Source: G041228335 sp964580905 (GTDB taxonomy: Bacteria; Pseudomonadota; Alphaproteobacteria; Puniceispirillales; UBA1172). Taken from it: DNA of 64,000 nucleotides. The translations under genes were made by a program, and so were the position numbers. The stretch spans positions 11,370 through 75,369 of the forward strand of contig CAZOLR010000006.1 in assembly GCA_964580905.1 (NCBI GenBank), written 5' to 3'. This document shows, piece by piece, positions 54,814 through 62,184 of the stretch. How positions within the stretch are numbered: position 1 is the first letter of the stretch; each line of letters begins with the position of its first letter. Below the pieces are notes generated by a model. It was not told the origin of the DNA and searched no databases. It saw only the letters and a program-made list of their open reading frames with translations.

Positions 54814-55626
54814 CTATTCTTCCGGGCGTCCTGAAGCGGTATTGCGTGGCCCCGCAATAGGAGGGGCCTCCATTACACCATCCAGCACCTCGGCCACGTG
54901 GCGAACCTCAACCGAACTCCCCCGCCGAGATAGTCGACCGGCAATATTCATCAGACAGCCCATCTCGCCAGCCACCAGCATATCAGGGTCTTTGCCTTCG
55001 ATATCGGCGGCTTTGTCATCTGACATCGTGCCGGAAATATCCCCGTATTTGACCGAAAATGTGCCGCCGAAACCACAACAGGTATCCGCCTTGTCAAGGT
55101 CAACCACATCGGCACCGGCGGCCTTGAGAAGAGCGCGGGGCTGGGCCGAAACCTGCATCTCACGCAAAGACGAACAGCTGTCGTGATAGGCAATGCGGGC
55201 CCCGGTTTTGCCGGGAGGCGTTTTCATGCCCATCACATCCACAAGGAATGACGTCAGCTCATGGGTTTTGGCGGCTATTGACGATGCCTGCTTTTGCGCA
55301 TGCGTATCTCCGCTGCCATCAAAAAGATCAACAAGATGATGCGCCAGCATGCCGGCACATGACCCCGAAGGCACGACAACGTAATCACAAGTATCAAATG
55401 CATCAAGAAACGGGGTGGCCGCTTTCCGTGCGGAATTGATATCACCTGAATTCCATGCCGGCTGGCCGCAACATGACTGGTCTTTCGGCACAACCACCTC
55501 ACATCCGGCAGTTTCAAGCAGTCGCAGGGCCGCCATCCCGGCACTTGGCCGCATGGCATCGATCAAACAGGTAACAAAGAGCCCGACCGTAACCTTTTTT
55601 TGTGAAGATCCTGATGATGTGGTCAT
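54814..55626 (-). CDS. lutA: LutA/YkgE family (Fe)-S oxidoreductase
   Basis: The 270-residue subunit has two CCG domains: VPKDQSCCGQPAWNSGD and DTCCGFGGTFSVKYGDIS, the cysteine-rich motifs that bind Fe-S clusters in heterodisulfide-reductase-like proteins. Start at 55626 with GGAG upstream; an in-frame TTG 15 bases upstream is also possible. First gene of lutABC, 33 bases downstream of the tim44 gene end. Confidence 0.91.
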   Translation of the reverse strand: MTTSSGSSQKKVTVGLFVTCLIDAMRPSAGMAALRLLETAGCEVVVPKDQSCCGQPAWNSGDINSARKAATPFLDAFDTCDYVVVPSGSCAGMLAHHLVDLFDGSGDTHAQKQASSIAAKTHELTSFLVDVMGMKTPPGKTGARIAYHDSCSSLREMQVSAQPRALLKAAGADVVDLDKADTCCGFGGTFSVKYGDISGTMSDDKAADIEGKDPDMLVAGEMGCLMNIAGRLSRRGSSVEVRHVAEVLDGVMEAPPIAGPRNTASGRPEE

Positions 55627-55659
55627 AAACTGACTCCACAAAAAGAAAGCGTTGCCCGT

Positions 55660-56295
55660 CTAGTCCTGAATACTTTCGGTTTCCACCAGAAGCCAGTTGG
55701 GATCACGTGAGGAGATATCACGTTCGAATGTCCAGTGATCGACGAATTTCTCTGTTGCGTTTTCAGCGCCTTCGATCACCGCTCCGTCCTCTGCTTTGAG
55801 GATACGTTCCTGTTGTGAGCGATATTCAACGGTAATTGACGCGATCCCGTCCGTCAGCCTGGCGTTGATGATCTTGGTGTCATCGAGGGAAACCAGTTTA
55901 ATGGACAAGATTTCGCCGGCCTTGCCGCGGTCACGAATGGCCTGGGCAAAACCCGACTGCATTTCATAACCGAGAAGAGGTTTGAGCGTTTCCATGTCTC
56001 CGTCGGCAAATGCCTCAAGAATCATGCCATAGGCAGCGGATGCCCCGTGCAGAAATTCCTTTTCATCAAACGTGACATCAGCATTGACGATGGCTTCAAT
56101 GCCTTCCCCGGATACAAGATCCTGAGGTCTGGCTTTTGTTGGCGGTTCTGCCATGGCCTCAAGCGCTTCCGGATCACGGGGGATATTTTGTTCAAACCCG
56201 TCACGTCGCCCGAGAACCGACCGAAGGCGCAGGCCGAGAAAGATCGCGATAATCGCAAAAATCAGAATATCCAGAAAGGGGATGCCGCCGGACAT
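55660..56295 (-). CDS. Tim44-like domain protein
   Basis: A 211-residue inner-membrane-anchored protein: residues about 5-25 form one membrane segment, the C-terminal part (about 70-211; EFLHGASAAYGMILEAFADGD to HWTFERDISSRDPNWLLVET) is a Tim44/MBA1-type domain. Alphaproteobacterial relatives are related to mitochondrial Tim44; the bacterial role is not settled. It is divergent from fxsA, as in other alphaproteobacterial origin clusters. Confidence 0.88.
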   Translation of the reverse strand: MSGGIPFLDILIFAIIAIFLGLRLRSVLGRRDGFEQNIPRDPEALEAMAEPPTKARPQDLVSGEGIEAIVNADVTFDEKEFLHGASAAYGMILEAFADGDMETLKPLLGYEMQSGFAQAIRDRGKAGEILSIKLVSLDDTKIINARLTDGIASITVEYRSQQERILKAEDGAVIEGAENATEKFVDHWTFERDISSRDPNWLLVETESIQD

Positions 56296-56401
56296 GCGCT
56301 AAGTTCTCCTGATCTTGACCGATCCCGCCACCCGGATTTTTCTAAAAGATGCGCGGACGGGTTTAATCTGATACGTTTTCATCTTACATACACATAGTGA
56401 T

Positions 56402-56420
56402 CTTGCCACGGATAGGCAAG
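56402..56420 (+). other. Short inverted repeat upstream of fxsA
   Basis: CTTGCC and GGCAAG separated by 7 bases, 18 bases upstream of the fxsA ATG in the divergent tim44-fxsA gap. It could be a hairpin in the fxsA leader or a regulator site; nothing further supports either. Confidence 0.3.
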
Positions 56421-56438
56421 TGATGAAAGGGGCTCCTT

Positions 56439-56954
56439 ATGGCTGGTCTTGTCAGTTTTGGTATCCTGATCCTCGTGATCTGGGCTGAAATCATCGCTTT
56501 TGGCGCTGTCGGTGATGCCATCGGGGTGTTGCCGACCATCATTGGTGTCTTTGTCACCGCAGCGATCGGGGTCAGGCTTTTTCGTCATGCCGGACGTGCC
56601 ACGCTTCAGCGTATGGCACAAAACGCAAGAGCAGGAACTCCGCCGGTGGTTGAAGTGGCCGATGGCGGTGCCATCATCCTTGCCGCCATCCTGTTGCTTA
56701 TCCCCGGTTACGTCACCGATCTTATTGGCTTTATCCTTTTCATTCCGGGAATAAGGACAGGGCTTGCGATCATGCTTTTCTCACTGATCACCAGACTGAT
56801 GCCGAAACGTAACTTTACCTTTACGAGCGCAGGCTTTCAGCGATATGACTATCGGCACGAAAATGAACCCACAAGACCGCATACCCCCCCTCGTTCGGTT
56901 GGCGAAGGGGATAGTTCAGTTACCATAGAAGGCGAGTACCAGCGGAAAGACTGA
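56439..56954 (+). CDS. fxsA: FxsA family membrane protein
   Basis: A 171-residue cytoplasmic membrane protein; E. coli FxsA (suppressor of F exclusion of phage T7) is the namesake, function otherwise unclear. Hydrophobic segments lie at about 5-45 and 70-115, with the family signature LLIPGYVTDLIGFILFIPGIR. AAAGGGG precedes the start. It is 28 bases upstream of secB. Confidence 0.9.
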   Translation: MAGLVSFGILILVIWAEIIAFGAVGDAIGVLPTIIGVFVTAAIGVRLFRHAGRATLQRMAQNARAGTPPVVEVADGGAIILAAILLLIPGYVTDLIGFILFIPGIRTGLAIMLFSLITRLMPKRNFTFTSAGFQRYDYRHENEPTRPHTPPRSVGEGDSSVTIEGEYQRKD

Positions 56955-56982
56955 CAACCGTTTGACACTGAGGAGCATCGTG

Positions 56983-57510
56983 ATGCCAAACGAACAAGAA
57001 AACCAGCAACAGCAGCTGATCATCCATACCCAGTACATCAAGGATCTGTCTTTTGAGAATCCGAACTCACCTGCTATCTATCTGCCCAATGACAAACAGC
57101 CTGAAATCCAGATAAATATTAACGTCACCGCAAACCCGCAAGAGCAGGAACGTTTCTTTGAGGTGGTGTTGACCATCACGGCACAGGCCACCCGCGATGA
57201 AACCGGAATGTTTGTGGCCGAATTATCCTATGCCGGTATTGTTTCGGTTGCTGAAAATGTCGACCCCAAGGTGATACATCCCCTCGTGATGATTGAAGGC
57301 CCGCGGCTTCTGTTCCCGTTTGCGCGTCAGATCATGTCAGAGGTGACCCAGTCCGGCGGGTTCATGCCGCTGAATATACAACCCATCGATTTTGTCCGCA
57401 TCTATCAGTCCGGGATGGAAAGCCAGAATCCGGAGGCGGCCCCGGCCCCCGATACGGAAGTCGAAAAGAAACCGGCCAAGAAAACCGGAAAGAAAGAAAA
57501 GCTGAACTAG
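56983..57510 (+). CDS. secB: Protein-export chaperone SecB
   Basis: SecB keeps preproteins unfolded and hands them to SecA. The 175-residue protein has IHTQYIKDLSFENPNSP near the start and LLFPFARQIMSEVTQSGGFMPLNI in the core (seen as LLFPFARQIMSEVTQ). The C-terminal Lys-rich tail is a lineage feature. The ATG at 56983 has AGGAG upstream and is chosen over a TTG at 56962. It is convergent with dnaQ, 2 bases apart. Confidence 0.96.
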   Translation: MPNEQENQQQQLIIHTQYIKDLSFENPNSPAIYLPNDKQPEIQININVTANPQEQERFFEVVLTITAQATRDETGMFVAELSYAGIVSVAENVDPKVIHPLVMIEGPRLLFPFARQIMSEVTQSGGFMPLNIQPIDFVRIYQSGMESQNPEAAPAPDTEVEKKPAKKTGKKEKLN

Positions 57511-57512
57511 AG

Positions 57513-58244
57513 CTAAGTGCTGGAGGACTGGCCCTCAGAAGGCTGATTTCCGGTGACACGCCGCCAGAGCGGATCAGACAACTGATCGATAAATGCCTCA
57601 TGGGCGGCCTTTTCTTCAGCACTCGCATCATGTGGCCGTGGTGAACGCATCTTTCGTGTTGCGGCAGGCGTCATTTCAGTCGCAGCAGGTGCGGCGGTCT
57701 GATCCGCAACATTCAGGGTCAGTCCCGGCTGACGCCCGCCGGTGAGTTCGATATACACATCTGCCAGAAGATCCGTGTCCACCATGGCCCCGTGAAGTTC
57801 ACGGTGACTGTTATCGATATTGAATCGGCGACACAGCGCATCAAGGCTGTTCTGGGCTCCGGGAAATTTCCGCCGCGCCAGCGCCAGTGTATCGATGGCC
57901 CTGTCTGCCGGCAGTTGCGGCTGTCCTAAACGCTCGAATTCGGCATTGATGAAGCCCATATCAAAAGAGGCGTTGTGAATGACAAGTTTGGAATCGCCGA
58001 TAAACTCGATAAATGCATCTGCAATCTCGGCAAAGACAGGCTCACCTGCCACACGCTCATCGGTAATCCCGTGGATTGCCATCGCGTCCGGATCAATGGG
58101 ACGCTCCGGGTTGATATAAACATGAAAGGTCTTGCCCGTCGGCACGTGATTGATCATCTCGAGTGCCCCGATTTCAACAATCCGGTGACCTTCGGCCGGA
58201 ACGAGCCCGGTGGTTTCCGTATCAAGAACAATTTCACGTGTCAT
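57513..58244 (-). CDS. dnaQ: DNA polymerase III epsilon subunit (proofreading exonuclease)
   Basis: The 3'-5' proofreading subunit of the replicase. The 243-residue protein has Exo I VLDTETTGL (Asp8, Glu10), Exo II HNASFDMGFINAEF, and Exo III HGAMVDTDLLADVYIELTGG with the catalytic His and Asp. The last ~60 residues would bind the alpha subunit. It lies 33 bases after coaE in the conserved origin cluster. Confidence 0.95.
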   Translation of the reverse strand: MTREIVLDTETTGLVPAEGHRIVEIGALEMINHVPTGKTFHVYINPERPIDPDAMAIHGITDERVAGEPVFAEIADAFIEFIGDSKLVIHNASFDMGFINAEFERLGQPQLPADRAIDTLALARRKFPGAQNSLDALCRRFNIDNSHRELHGAMVDTDLLADVYIELTGGRQPGLTLNVADQTAAPAATEMTPAATRKMRSPRPHDASAEEKAAHEAFIDQLSDPLWRRVTGNQPSEGQSSST

Positions 58245-58277
58245 TCGCGTAATCCGTCTGTTGTTGTACCCTGCGCA

Positions 58278-58868
58278 TCAGCTGAGCAGCTGCGCCAGTA
58301 TTCGCCGGACATACCACCGGCTTGCTTCGGGCCCGTATGAGGTCGGCACCACGTAATCCGCCCTGGACCGCTTGATCTCATCATCGGTCTGTATCTTCAG
58401 AATAGAGGCAAGTTTGTCTTCTGTCATCCCGGGGCGGGCAAGGGCACGGATTTTCTGCTGCCAGCCCGATGCCGAAACAACAACAACAACGTCGCAATCC
58501 TTCTCACCCCCGGTTTCAAAAAGAAGCGGGATGTCCAGAACGACCAGCGGGACGCCTGCCTTACGTTTTTCCTCACAGAAAAACTCACGATCCTGACGGA
58601 CCAGCGGATGAAGTATCTGCTCAAGTGTCTTGCGGCGTTCGGGCTCAGCGAAAACAAGCCTGCCCAGCACGGCGCGGTCTATCCCGCCTTCCGTCGTGGC
58701 CGAGGTTGGAAACGCCTCAAGAACTTTGGCGGTGGCAAGACCTTCACGGGACATCAGTTTATGCACGGCCTGATCGGCATCATGCACCGGCACGCCTTCG
58801 TCACGGAAAAGACCGGCAACCGTGGATTTTCCCATGGCGATAGAACCTGTCAGCCCGACAATGATCAT
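58278..58868 (-). CDS. coaE: Dephospho-CoA kinase
   Basis: Last step of coenzyme A synthesis. The 196-residue P-loop kinase has Walker A GSIAMGKS at 8-15 and LLFETGGEKDCDVVVVVSA. Overlaps maf by 4 bases. In related genomes aroE lies between maf and coaE; here it is missing. Confidence 0.95.
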   Translation of the reverse strand: MIIVGLTGSIAMGKSTVAGLFRDEGVPVHDADQAVHKLMSREGLATAKVLEAFPTSATTEGGIDRAVLGRLVFAEPERRKTLEQILHPLVRQDREFFCEEKRKAGVPLVVLDIPLLFETGGEKDCDVVVVVSASGWQQKIRALARPGMTEDKLASILKIQTDDEIKRSRADYVVPTSYGPEASRWYVRRILAQLLS

Positions 58869-59485
58869 GCGCCGCCCCGAAAATCCAGCCCGTGCTCACG
58901 AAGAAACGAGAGGAGAGGCAACAGAGGCAATCCCAGCACCGCATAGGGTGAGCCGTCTATCCGGCTGATGAGATGCGCACCAAGTTTTTCGATCTGATAC
59001 ACCCCCGGAGTTGCCGTCATATCCTTGCCTAATGCGTCAAGATAGGACGCGATAAAATCCTCCGGCAGGGTCCGGATTGCAATCGACGGGCTTTCCACCT
59101 GATGCCAGAGCCGCTGACCATTCCTGAAAACCACCGCCGCCGTCACCAGATGATGGGTTAGCCCGGAAAGAGATCGCAGGGTATGTTCCGCTTCTTTCCG
59201 GTCGGCAGGTTTGGCGTACCACTGCCCGTTGCAATCAAGAAGCTGATCGGCACCAATGACAAAAGCATCCGGATATCGGCCGGATATCTGGCGGGCTTTC
59301 ATCTCAGCGATCAACGTGGCTGCATCCGCCGAACTCAATTCGTCCGCCATGGCGGCCTGTCGCAGGCTTTCTTCATCCACCGATGCCGGAACACTTTCAA
59401 AAGAGAGGCCCGCGTCACGCAGCATGGCCTGACGTGTCGGGCTGGCTGTTGCGAGAATTATTCTGGTGGCCGGAAGGCTGAGCAT
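58865..59485 (-). CDS. maf: Maf family nucleotide pyrophosphatase
   Basis: Maf proteins hydrolyse certain nucleoside triphosphates, a house-cleaning role. The 206-residue protein has the start motif ILATASPTRQAML, the central SxxR-type loop, VIGADQLLDCNGQ, and GVYQIEKLGAHLISRIDGSPYAVLGLPL near the end (seen as GVYQIEKLGAHL). Lies 4 bases after ppsR. Confidence 0.94.
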   Translation of the reverse strand: MLSLPATRIILATASPTRQAMLRDAGLSFESVPASVDEESLRQAAMADELSSADAATLIAEMKARQISGRYPDAFVIGADQLLDCNGQWYAKPADRKEAEHTLRSLSGLTHHLVTAAVVFRNGQRLWHQVESPSIAIRTLPEDFIASYLDALGKDMTATPGVYQIEKLGAHLISRIDGSPYAVLGLPLLPLLSFLREHGLDFRGGA

Positions 59486-59489
59486 ATGA

Positions 59490-60320
59490 TTACCCTTGTG
59501 TCTGTATCCAGCGGGTATGAAGATTGATCACCGCAGCCGCGGTTTCTTCGACAGATCGGCGGGTCACGTCAATCACAGGCCATCCTTGCGCTGAAAAGAG
59601 TTTACGCGCATGCGAGACTTCTTCGGCAATTCTTTCAAGACTGGCGTAATCACCATGTTCGTTTTCATTCATGCTGCGAAGACGGTTGCGGCGGATTTGG
59701 GAAAGGCTGCGGGCGTCCTTTATCAGCCCGACAATGAGAATTCTGTCTTTAGGAATAATATCAAGCGGCATGGGCACGCCGGGAACAAGAGGATAGTTCG
59801 CAACCTTATAGCCGCGATTGGCAAGATAGATGGAGGTCGGTGTTTTTGAGCTGCGGGAAACCCCGACCAGAAGAATATCTGCTCCTCCAAGTGTGGTTAG
59901 ACCCTGCCCGTCGTCATGCTGAATAGCAAAATCAAGCGCTTCGATGCGATCGAAATATGCCCTGTCCATCCGATGCTGGCCGCCAATCACGCCCGTTTCC
60001 GGCTGGCCGAGAATTTTGGAAACCGTATGGATGATATGGTCAAGAACACTCACCGCCGGCACATCATGACGAAGACAAATCTCCTCCATCCGGGCACGGA
60101 TTTCCCGGTCTGCGAGACTGAAAAGCACCACCCCGCCATGAACGTTGATCGCTTCCTCAATGGCCTTGAGGTGTTCTTTGGTTCGCACCAGTGTCCAGAC
60201 ATGTTCAATCGTTTGCACATTGTTGAACTGCGCCAGCGCTGCCCGACCCATCTGGTGGGTTGTCTCTCCGGTTGAATCCGATACCAGGTGCAGATGAAGT
60301 TTTCGTAGGCGTGATGGCAT
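59490..60320 (-). CDS. ppsR: PPDK/PEP synthase regulatory protein (DUF299, RP001 family)
   Basis: A bifunctional kinase/pyrophosphorylase controlling pyruvate phosphate dikinase or PEP synthase by phosphorylation. The 276-residue protein has LHLVSDSTGETTHQMGRAAL at the start and the P-loop GVSRSSKTPTS at 153-163. The ATG at 60320 (GGAAG upstream) is chosen over 60368. This is the RP001 family gene that flanks the replication origin in Caulobacter and Rickettsia, and it reads away from the predicted oriC. Confidence 0.92.
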   Translation of the reverse strand: MPSRLRKLHLHLVSDSTGETTHQMGRAALAQFNNVQTIEHVWTLVRTKEHLKAIEEAINVHGGVVLFSLADREIRARMEEICLRHDVPAVSVLDHIIHTVSKILGQPETGVIGGQHRMDRAYFDRIEALDFAIQHDDGQGLTTLGGADILLVGVSRSSKTPTSIYLANRGYKVANYPLVPGVPMPLDIIPKDRILIVGLIKDARSLSQIRRNRLRSMNENEHGDYASLERIAEEVSHARKLFSAQGWPVIDVTRRSVEETAAAVINLHTRWIQTQG

Positions 60321-60496
60321 GTCTGCTTCTTCCGGGATATCCTGTGGATATATTGAATACAACTCCACCGGATATTGTCAAACCCCGATATTGTCATCTA
60401 TCGGCACGTTTATCCCCAGGTTATCAGTCCGGTGGACAAGATTTTTTAAAATGCCTGTAAAAACGGGATAACACAGGCATTTGCCCAATGACTTCA

Positions 60497-60501
60497 GAAT
60501 C
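60497..60501. other. GANTC (CcrM) methylation site in the predicted origin
   Basis: GAATC is the recognition sequence of the alphaproteobacterial cell-cycle methyltransferase CcrM. It is the only GANTC seen between ppsR and hemE. Being 5 bases, it may occur by chance. Confidence 0.45.
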
Positions 60502-60589
60502 TCAGGACATATATTTAGGATAAGTCTGGGGATTAAGAGTGGAAAAGCTGGAAATAATGTTTTACCCCTGTGCTACAACATCAACATCC

Positions 60590-60616
60590 TTATTTTATAT
60601 ATATAATATATCTATA
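60590..60616. other. AT-rich tract, candidate DNA unwinding element
   Basis: 60590-60611 is 22 consecutive A/T bases and 26 of 27 bases to 60616 are A/T, far above the surroundings. It borders hemE, on the side where the Caulobacter origin AT-rich region lies. It also contains a perfect TATAAT (60602-60607), which may be the hemE -10 element. Confidence 0.65.
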
Positions 60617-60635
60617 GAAGGGTTGAGCTAAACCT

Positions 60636-61676
60636 ATGCGCCTTGATCACACTTTATCTGGTCAAAAAGATAATAAAACACCTATCTGGCTGATGCGTCA
60701 GGCAGGGCGGTACCTGCCTGAATACATGGCTTTGCGGTCAGAAGTCCCTGATTTTATTGCTTACTGTCTTGATCCTGAACGTGCCAGCAAAGCAACGCTT
60801 CAGCCTATAGACCGTTATGATCTGGATGCGGCCATTATTTTCTCTGATATCCTGATGATCCCCTGGGCGATGGATGCCGGTGTGCGTTTCGTTCCCGGTG
60901 AAGGGCCGAAACTCTCTCCTCTCGCGTCTCCAGGTGAAATCCGGAATATGGACAGCACCCGTCTTCTCGAAAAGCTTGATCCGGTGTTTCAGGCACTGGC
61001 TAAAACCAGAAAGAAACTTGACCCGGAAAAAAACCTGATTGGGTTTTGCGGGGCTCCGTGGACTGTTGCGACCTATATGATCGAAGGGGGAAGCAGCCGG
61101 GATTTTCATCGCAGCCGGCATCTTCTCTGGGCTGATCCGCAAGGCATGGCGATCTTGATTGACAGGCTGGTCGAGGAAAGCGTTCGTCTTCTGGTGGCAA
61201 AAGCGAAGGCAGGCGCAGATACGCTGATGGTTTTCGACAGTTGGGCAAGTGCCGTTCCTGCCGCCATGCTCCAGGATATCGTAATATCGCCCATGGAGAG
61301 AATCATCAAAGGCTTGCGTGAAGCAGGCGTCACGGCCCCTGTTATAGGTTTTCCCAAGGGTATAGGCGAAGGTATTCTTGCCTATGCTGAAACAACCGGG
61401 GTTCAGGCTTTGGGCCTTGATCACGGTATGGACCCTTACTGGGCGGATAAAAATCTTCCTTCCGGGCTTGCCGTGCAAGGCAATCTTGATCCGGTGGCGC
61501 TTCTTGAAGGCGGGGTTAACATGCTGCGTTCTGTTGACGCTATTCTTGATGCGTTTTCAACCCGGCCGCATATTTTCAATCTTGGTCATGGTATCGGGCT
61601 TGATACACCGCCTGATCATGTTTCCATTCTGATCCGGCATATTCGTGAAAGAGAAGACCATGTATCTGTGGGTTAA
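60636..61676 (+). CDS. hemE: Uroporphyrinogen decarboxylase
   Basis: Decarboxylates uroporphyrinogen III to coproporphyrinogen III in heme synthesis. The 346-residue protein has LMRQAGRYLPEY at 19-30, the UROD signature, and GFCGAPWTVATYMIEGG in the middle. The ATG is the first gene on the right of the predicted oriC, and is overlapped at its end by hemJ. Confidence 0.97.
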   Translation: MRLDHTLSGQKDNKTPIWLMRQAGRYLPEYMALRSEVPDFIAYCLDPERASKATLQPIDRYDLDAAIIFSDILMIPWAMDAGVRFVPGEGPKLSPLASPGEIRNMDSTRLLEKLDPVFQALAKTRKKLDPEKNLIGFCGAPWTVATYMIEGGSSRDFHRSRHLLWADPQGMAILIDRLVEESVRLLVAKAKAGADTLMVFDSWASAVPAAMLQDIVISPMERIIKGLREAGVTAPVIGFPKGIGEGILAYAETTGVQALGLDHGMDPYWADKNLPSGLAVQGNLDPVALLEGGVNMLRSVDAILDAFSTRPHIFNLGHGIGLDTPPDHVSILIRHIREREDHVSVG

Positions 61677-62085
61677 GGCATTTCATCTTATTGCGGTTAT
61701 TTCCTGGATGGTCGGGCTTTTATATCTGCCCCGGCTTTATGTGTATCATTCCATGGTTGAAAAGGATTCGGCCCGGGCAGCGACCTTTGCCCTGATGGAA
61801 CGCCGGCTTCTGAAAGCGATCATGAACCCTGCCATGATAGTCACCTTCGCCCTCGGGATTTGGCTTATCTTGTTAAATCCGGGTTTGCTTCAGGAAGGCT
61901 GGTTCCATGCCAAACTGTTGTGTGTTCTTCTGATGGCCGGGGTTCATGGCAAGTTTGCGGTGATGCGAAAGCAGTTTGAGGCCGGGACATCCCGCCATTC
62001 CGACAAGTATTTCCGTATCTGGAACGAAGTGCCCACCTTGCTGATGATTTTCATTGTCATTCTGGTGATTGTTCAGCCCTTTTGA
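61660..62085 (+). CDS. hemJ: Protoporphyrinogen oxidase HemJ
   Basis: HemJ oxidises protoporphyrinogen IX to protoporphyrin IX in many Alphaproteobacteria. The 141-residue membrane protein has MYLWVKAFHLIAVISWM with a conserved His, RLYVYHS, and four hydrophobic helices. The ATG at 61660 lies inside the hemE end (17-base overlap); a GTG at 61645 is an alternative. The hemE-hemJ-rho order is conserved. Confidence 0.93.
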   Translation: MYLWVKAFHLIAVISWMVGLLYLPRLYVYHSMVEKDSARAATFALMERRLLKAIMNPAMIVTFALGIWLILLNPGLLQEGWFHAKLLCVLLMAGVHGKFAVMRKQFEAGTSRHSDKYFRIWNEVPTLLMIFIVILVIVQPF

Positions 62086-62184
62086 CGAAATCCTTGACCT
62101 TTCTTACCTGAAAGAGATATAAAGGGTAAATAAGAGCGCGGTTCTGCGCCACCTTTTCCCTGCACATACTCGTTGGCGGTTGCC

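Larger units (their letters stand above)
60321..60635. other. Predicted chromosomal replication origin (oriC) between ppsR and hemE
   Basis: This 315-base gap, the longest gene-free stretch in the window, sits between ppsR (RP001 family) and hemE, which are divergent from it. The same two genes flank the Caulobacter origin. DnaA-box-like 9-mers are seen: TTATCCCCA at 60410-60418 (one mismatch to TTATCCACA), its near-copy in reverse at 60527-60535 (TGGGGATTA), and TGTGGATAT at 60343-60351 (reverse strand, one mismatch). Looser copies are at 60463-60471 and 60515-60523. An A/T run at 60590-60611 is a likely unwinding element. Gene orientation switches here. Not tested by skew or motif statistics. 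Confidence 0.75.
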
